Of a stretch of 64,000 nucleotides of DNA, positions 61,701-64,000 are shown piece after piece (within the stretch, counting starts at the first letter, position 1; each line of letters opens with the position of its first letter). A program made the position numbers and the translations under genes. The stretch is taken from contig NC_049994.1 of the NCBI RefSeq assembly GCF_000003815.2, forward strand, positions 17,236,156 to 17,300,155, in the 5' to 3' direction. The stretch comes from Branchiostoma floridae (taxonomy: Eukaryota > Chordata > Leptocardii > Amphioxiformes > Branchiostomatidae). The notes under the pieces were generated by a model, which worked only from the letters and a program-made list of their open reading frames with translations, was not told the origin of the DNA and ran no database searches.

Positions 61701-62679
61701 GTTCATATTCCACGTTCTGTTTTGTCTTGCCCATTACTTGATTGGAGTAGATTTAATTTTTAACAGTCCAAATTTTATTCGTTGTAATGTATCACACATT
61801 TCAACCTCAGTATAGGCTGCGATTTTACAACATAAATCATTTTTTCTTTTTCACCTTCTCCTCGACGTGTTTAGCCCAGTCCACAGGAAAGGTCTGCCTC
61901 TCCGCAGGGGGTTCGATTCCCGCCTTCTTCTCCAGAAACTTGTTCACCAGAGCTTTCTTCTGATGCCACTTGGGACCTGAAGGCGAAGGGACAGAAACAG
62001 CGGGTCGTGAGGATTTAGACTTTTTCTACAAGTGAAATATTTTCTGAATCAAGCGGTAATAAAAGAGAAGGACCAAACTGGAAATAGAATAGAATGGATT
62101 CTGCAGGGCTACTAAGCCTCTAACAGTCACTCGTTGTCAGGGGATAATTTGTGACGATTGGGCCCTTCCACTGAAGGAGTTCTGGCCGTTTGAAGAGCTG
62201 CTAGTGGTCATGCTTGATCGGGTAAAGCGAAGGAGCGTGGAGTTCCGAGATTCCATCTTCCATAGAGCTGTTTCAAAAAAGCAACTCGAGAGACAGAGAG
62301 GAGAGAGAGAAAGTGAGAGAGACAAAACGTGAGAGAGAGAACGAGTGCGATGTATACATAGAGAGAGAGAGAGCGCGATGTAGAATGAATAACAGAATCG
62401 AAAGAACGCAAAACAAAGAATTCATCAAAGATGTACGTCATGTATTGGACCACGGAACATATGGCTAGCACTAGAGTACAAATGTCACGGGACAGACCAA
62501 CAGAACAACTCCCGGGCGATCAATCTGGTTGGCTATTAGGATTAAGATCCAACTTTATATAATGCCACTACTAAAAAAAAGATTAAGTTTCTGTTGTGAA
62601 GAGACTTACTTTTTGGCCGGAGATTTGCCAATGTGCAGCTGAGAACAGCAGCCATCACGAGAAATATCCCCAACTTCAT
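54586..62679 (-). CDS. Secreted acidic repeat protein, about 1622 residues, unknown family (8 exons)
   Basis: I do not recognise the family. Proposed join on the minus strand: 62679-62610, 61976-61855, 61542-61489, 61041-60899, 60443-60287, 60036-59983, 59635-59504, 58722-54586; all phases agree. It starts MKLGIFLVMAAVLSCTLA, a clear signal peptide, then Lys/Glu/Gln-rich sequence. The last exon (1378 residues) is acidic, lacks Cys and Trp, has many KK/KR/RR pairs and five kinds of internal repeats, and ends KRRPMKRRRT. Composition recalls granin-type secretory-granule proteins, but I see no granin signature. The weakest point is the acceptor of exon 7. The gene is convergent with ACVR2 with about 1 kb between them. 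Confidence 0.8.
58723..59503 (-). other. Intron 7 of the acidic-protein gene, with a MITE
   Basis: It holds the right-hand MITE at 59104-59460. The remainder is unassigned. Confidence 0.5.
59104..59460. mobile_element. TIR MITE (CTCCAAGCAGATGT)
   Basis: CTCCAAGCAGATGTGAGG on the left and ACATCTGCTTGGAG on the right, 357 bp, non-coding. The terminus is shared with the MITE families at 13861, 14341 and 30607, but the interior is unrelated. Confidence 0.75.
59504..59635 (-). CDS. Acidic-protein gene exon 7 (start uncertain)
   Basis: It encodes HSEALHKGLKQSLQHTQEED through HKHQKHKESVHAQPRP, His/Lys/Gln-rich, before GTAGGC. I place the start after GAGCGGGAAG because that keeps phase 0. The stronger-looking acceptor CTTCCGCAG at 59653 would give a stop codon unless exon 6 used the donor 4 nt downstream. 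Confidence 0.5.
59983..60036 (-). CDS. Acidic-protein gene exon 6
   Basis: 18 codons, AHEGHAPMVEPEGEEGHK, between TCTTTTCAAG and GTTTGT (a non-optimal donor), phase 0 at both ends. A donor 4 nt further (GTGCTT) would suit an alternative, longer exon 7. Confidence 0.62.
60287..60443 (-). CDS. Acidic-protein gene exon 5
   Basis: The acceptor is TTCACGTCAG. It encodes YGRKSQVSSVMKMQEVMRHV through FLRGHNAVQSGSPHE, ending before GTAAAC (phase 0). The joined segment GYISRYGRKSQVSSVMKMQE is the most conserved-looking part of the N-terminal region. Confidence 0.78.
60444..60898 (-). other. Intron 4 of the acidic-protein gene
   Basis: It contains a dispersed-repeat-like stretch and a CATTCATTCAT run near 60820. 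No other feature was seen. Confidence 0.45.
60899..61041 (-). CDS. Acidic-protein gene exon 4
   Basis: It encodes NEQSNPVLSKLLRPISSDVI through KVEGYIS and two bases of a split Arg codon (phase 2), followed by GTCAGA. The acceptor is CATTAATAG, short in pyrimidines. Confidence 0.7.
61042..61488 (-). other. Intron 3 of the acidic-protein gene
   Basis: Nothing recognised. Confidence 0.45.
61489..61542 (-). CDS. Acidic-protein gene exon 3
   Basis: 18 codons, LAQNLKADEEKTKKKQHK, between TGTGTCATAAAG and GTATTA. It is phase 0 at both ends, so it could be a cassette exon. Charged, probably helical. Confidence 0.65.
61855..61976 (-). CDS. Acidic-protein gene exon 2
   Basis: The acceptor is GCCTTCAG. 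It encodes SPKWHQKKALVNKFLEKKAG and PVDWAKHVEEK, ending in phase 0 before GTGAAA. If the donor were skipped, the frame would stop five codons later (VKKKK-stop), giving a possible short isoform of 69 residues. Confidence 0.75.
61977..62609 (-). other. Intron 1 of the acidic-protein gene
   Basis: It contains a GAGAGA microsatellite at about 62287-62375. Otherwise unassigned. Confidence 0.5.
62610..62679 (-). CDS. Acidic-protein gene exon 1: signal peptide
   Basis: The ATG is at 62679-62677. It encodes MKLGIFLVMAAVLSCTLANL then RPK and one base of a split codon (phase 1), followed by GTAAGT. Cleavage is likely after TLA. It was too short to stand out as an open frame and was found from the leader and donor. 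Confidence 0.8.
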
Positions 62680-63964
62680 CTTTCCTTACACTCCTCCGAG
62701 CGGAACGGGTGTGTGAGTTTTGTTCCGCGCCGACTTGTTATGGCGCAACAATTTTGACGACGTTTTTTGCACTAAAAAACCAATGTGAAATGGACGAGAC
62801 TATTTTGCGTGGGTACTTTTCCTTAAAACAACATCCGTGTTCGTTTAAACTTTAATTTTTCGCTTGCGTTTACGATATTAACATAGAGAAAATGCTTTTG
62901 TAAACTCTTGCGCATAGTATCATAAGTAAGAAGGAACCCTTTGAGGTAGATGTGATGACAGAAAAAGGATTCATTATTTGTCTCACCCCTTTTTTTATTG
63001 TATTCTGATGACGTATCCTGTCCTTGTCTGGAGAAGATGTTCAGTTATTGATTGACGCAAGCTGCCACGTCCGCACACTGATGTGGCTAAACTACGTTCA
63101 TACTATGGTTGACATCAACACGCACATCGCAGAAGGACCAAGGACCTTGCGAAGACTGAGCATCTAATCCGCGAAACAAAATGACACTGCGACATTTCTT
63201 CAGCTAGGGTCAAAATTTGACATGCTCGCGTGAGACAAGGCTGTTTTATGTATACGAGTAGTTTATCTATACTATTTACTAACGAAGACTTTACTCCTCT
63301 CTTGCGCAAAAACACATATGAGCAAGGACTGAAGAAAGATGTCATTTTCGGAGCGTTGGACCATAAGCAATCATTCCTGAATCCAAAAATAAGCAAAACG
63401 AAATGGCTGTTTTGATTTAAAAAAAAAAAAGTCTTGCGTTACTTTGCCTTAAGACAAGAATGAACACTCCTTGGTGTTAGGTACACCATTACCCTGTCCA
63501 AGTTGTCAAGTTGCACTTTTTTTTCATCGCTCTATCGGGAAAATTCACCCATACTTTTTGTTTATACCATACTCGAGCACTCGAGCGCCAAATATGTTGT
63601 CTACAGAAAATGTGATCCATGATATAAATATCAAATGGCCCCCTGTGCGCTCACTTGCAACAGCTGTCTTCCCTGTCGAATGCACCTTTTGTTTTGCGGC
63701 CTTCTTTCTTTCTGAGAACTGACTCAGGGGCTTTTAGCCAAATAAGGACAATAACAGCTTTGGATCAGACAGCGACCATTTCCGCTCGTACAAAAATGAC
63801 GTCATTAAAGAACACAGAACTTGACATTGGTTGGTAGCGAGAATATGACGTCATTGCAGGTTCATTATGACATCGTAATGAACTATTGTTTTCGCTGGGC
63901 TCGTGAAAGGTCGTTTTATGGTCTTATATTCAAAGGAAGAAATATGAAAGCTGTTTGGGTATGT
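62680..63964 (-). promoter_or_regulatory. Upstream region of the acidic-protein gene, with two CRE octamers
   Basis: The 5' flank of the minus-strand gene. Two perfect TGACGTCA sites lie at 63797-63804 and 63846-63853 (49 bp apart), about 1.1-1.2 kb upstream of the start codon. They match the CREB/ATF element by sequence. The core promoter is not recognisable (no TATA near 62700), and linkage of the CREs to this gene is inference. No coding sequence was recognised in this stretch. Confidence 0.4.
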
Positions 63965-64000
63965 NNNNNNNNNNNNNNNNNNNNNNNNNNNNNNNNNNNN
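63965..64000. other. Assembly gap at the window edge
   Basis: 36 N at the end of the window, continuing beyond it. Confidence 0.99.

Noticed and set aside
54586..62679. Assigning the acidic protein to the granins (chromogranin/secretogranin)
   Set aside because: Only composition and dibasic pairs agree. No disulfide loop or C-terminal granin signature is visible.

Overview
The window is animal nuclear DNA, most probably from an amphioxus (Branchiostoma). It carries a spliced, vertebrate-like activin type II receptor with GT-AG introns. It is very dense in short non-autonomous DNA transposons and minisatellites, and has three runs of N from a draft assembly. No bacterial, viral or organellar content was recognised. 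The species assignment is inference from gene structure and repeat style, not from a database match.

Layout. Positions 1-16.9 kb are intergenic: kilobase-scale tandem duplications (one flanking an N gap and possibly an assembly artefact), many terminal-inverted-repeat (TIR) elements, some nested, and no gene I can support. A YY1-like promoter motif lies at about 16.95 kb. From 17187 to 51484 on the plus strand lies a complete 11-exon gene for an activin receptor type-2 (ACVR2). Its coding length is 1563 nt, or 520 residues, and all ten intron phases are consistent. The exons encode signal peptide, cysteine-rich ligand-binding domain, transmembrane helix, Ser/Thr kinase with P-loop, Lys, HRD, DFG and APE motifs, and a C-terminal ESSL. 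A 3' UTR of about 2 kb follows. After a short TIR-element-filled spacer, an eight-exon gene runs on the minus strand (62679 to 54586), convergent with ACVR2. It encodes a secreted, highly acidic protein of about 1620 residues that I do not recognise. Its last exon alone is 4.1 kb, free of Cys and Trp, and built from at least five different internally duplicated modules.

The most striking structure is at the splice junctions of ACVR2. At eight exon ends, a short segment spanning the end of the exon and the adjoining intron has been copied, from two-copy duplications to arrays of 5-13 units, so the intron holds decoy splice sites that copy the real one. Donor arrays lie after exons 2 and 6 and a donor duplication after exon 5; acceptor arrays lie before exons 3, 5 and 6 and acceptor duplications before exons 10 and 11. 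A separate 33-nt copy resembling the end of exon 4 has its own splice sites and could be a micro-exon. In every donor array the copy touching the exon body is the one that keeps the reading frame, and in every acceptor array it is the last copy. Two decoy acceptors are nevertheless in frame and would insert 25 or 31 residues into the kinase. I recall that exon/intron-boundary minisatellites ('mirage' minisatellites) have been reported in amphioxus at the Adh locus; that recollection is unverified. The number of junctions affected in a single gene here is remarkable.

The introns and spacers also hold five copies of a PIF/Harbinger-like MITE with 3-bp TWA target duplications, hAT-like elements (one with a perfect 8-bp target duplication inside another MITE), a foldback element with two 201-bp arms in intron 10, a tRNA-derived SINE, and several intronic minisatellites.
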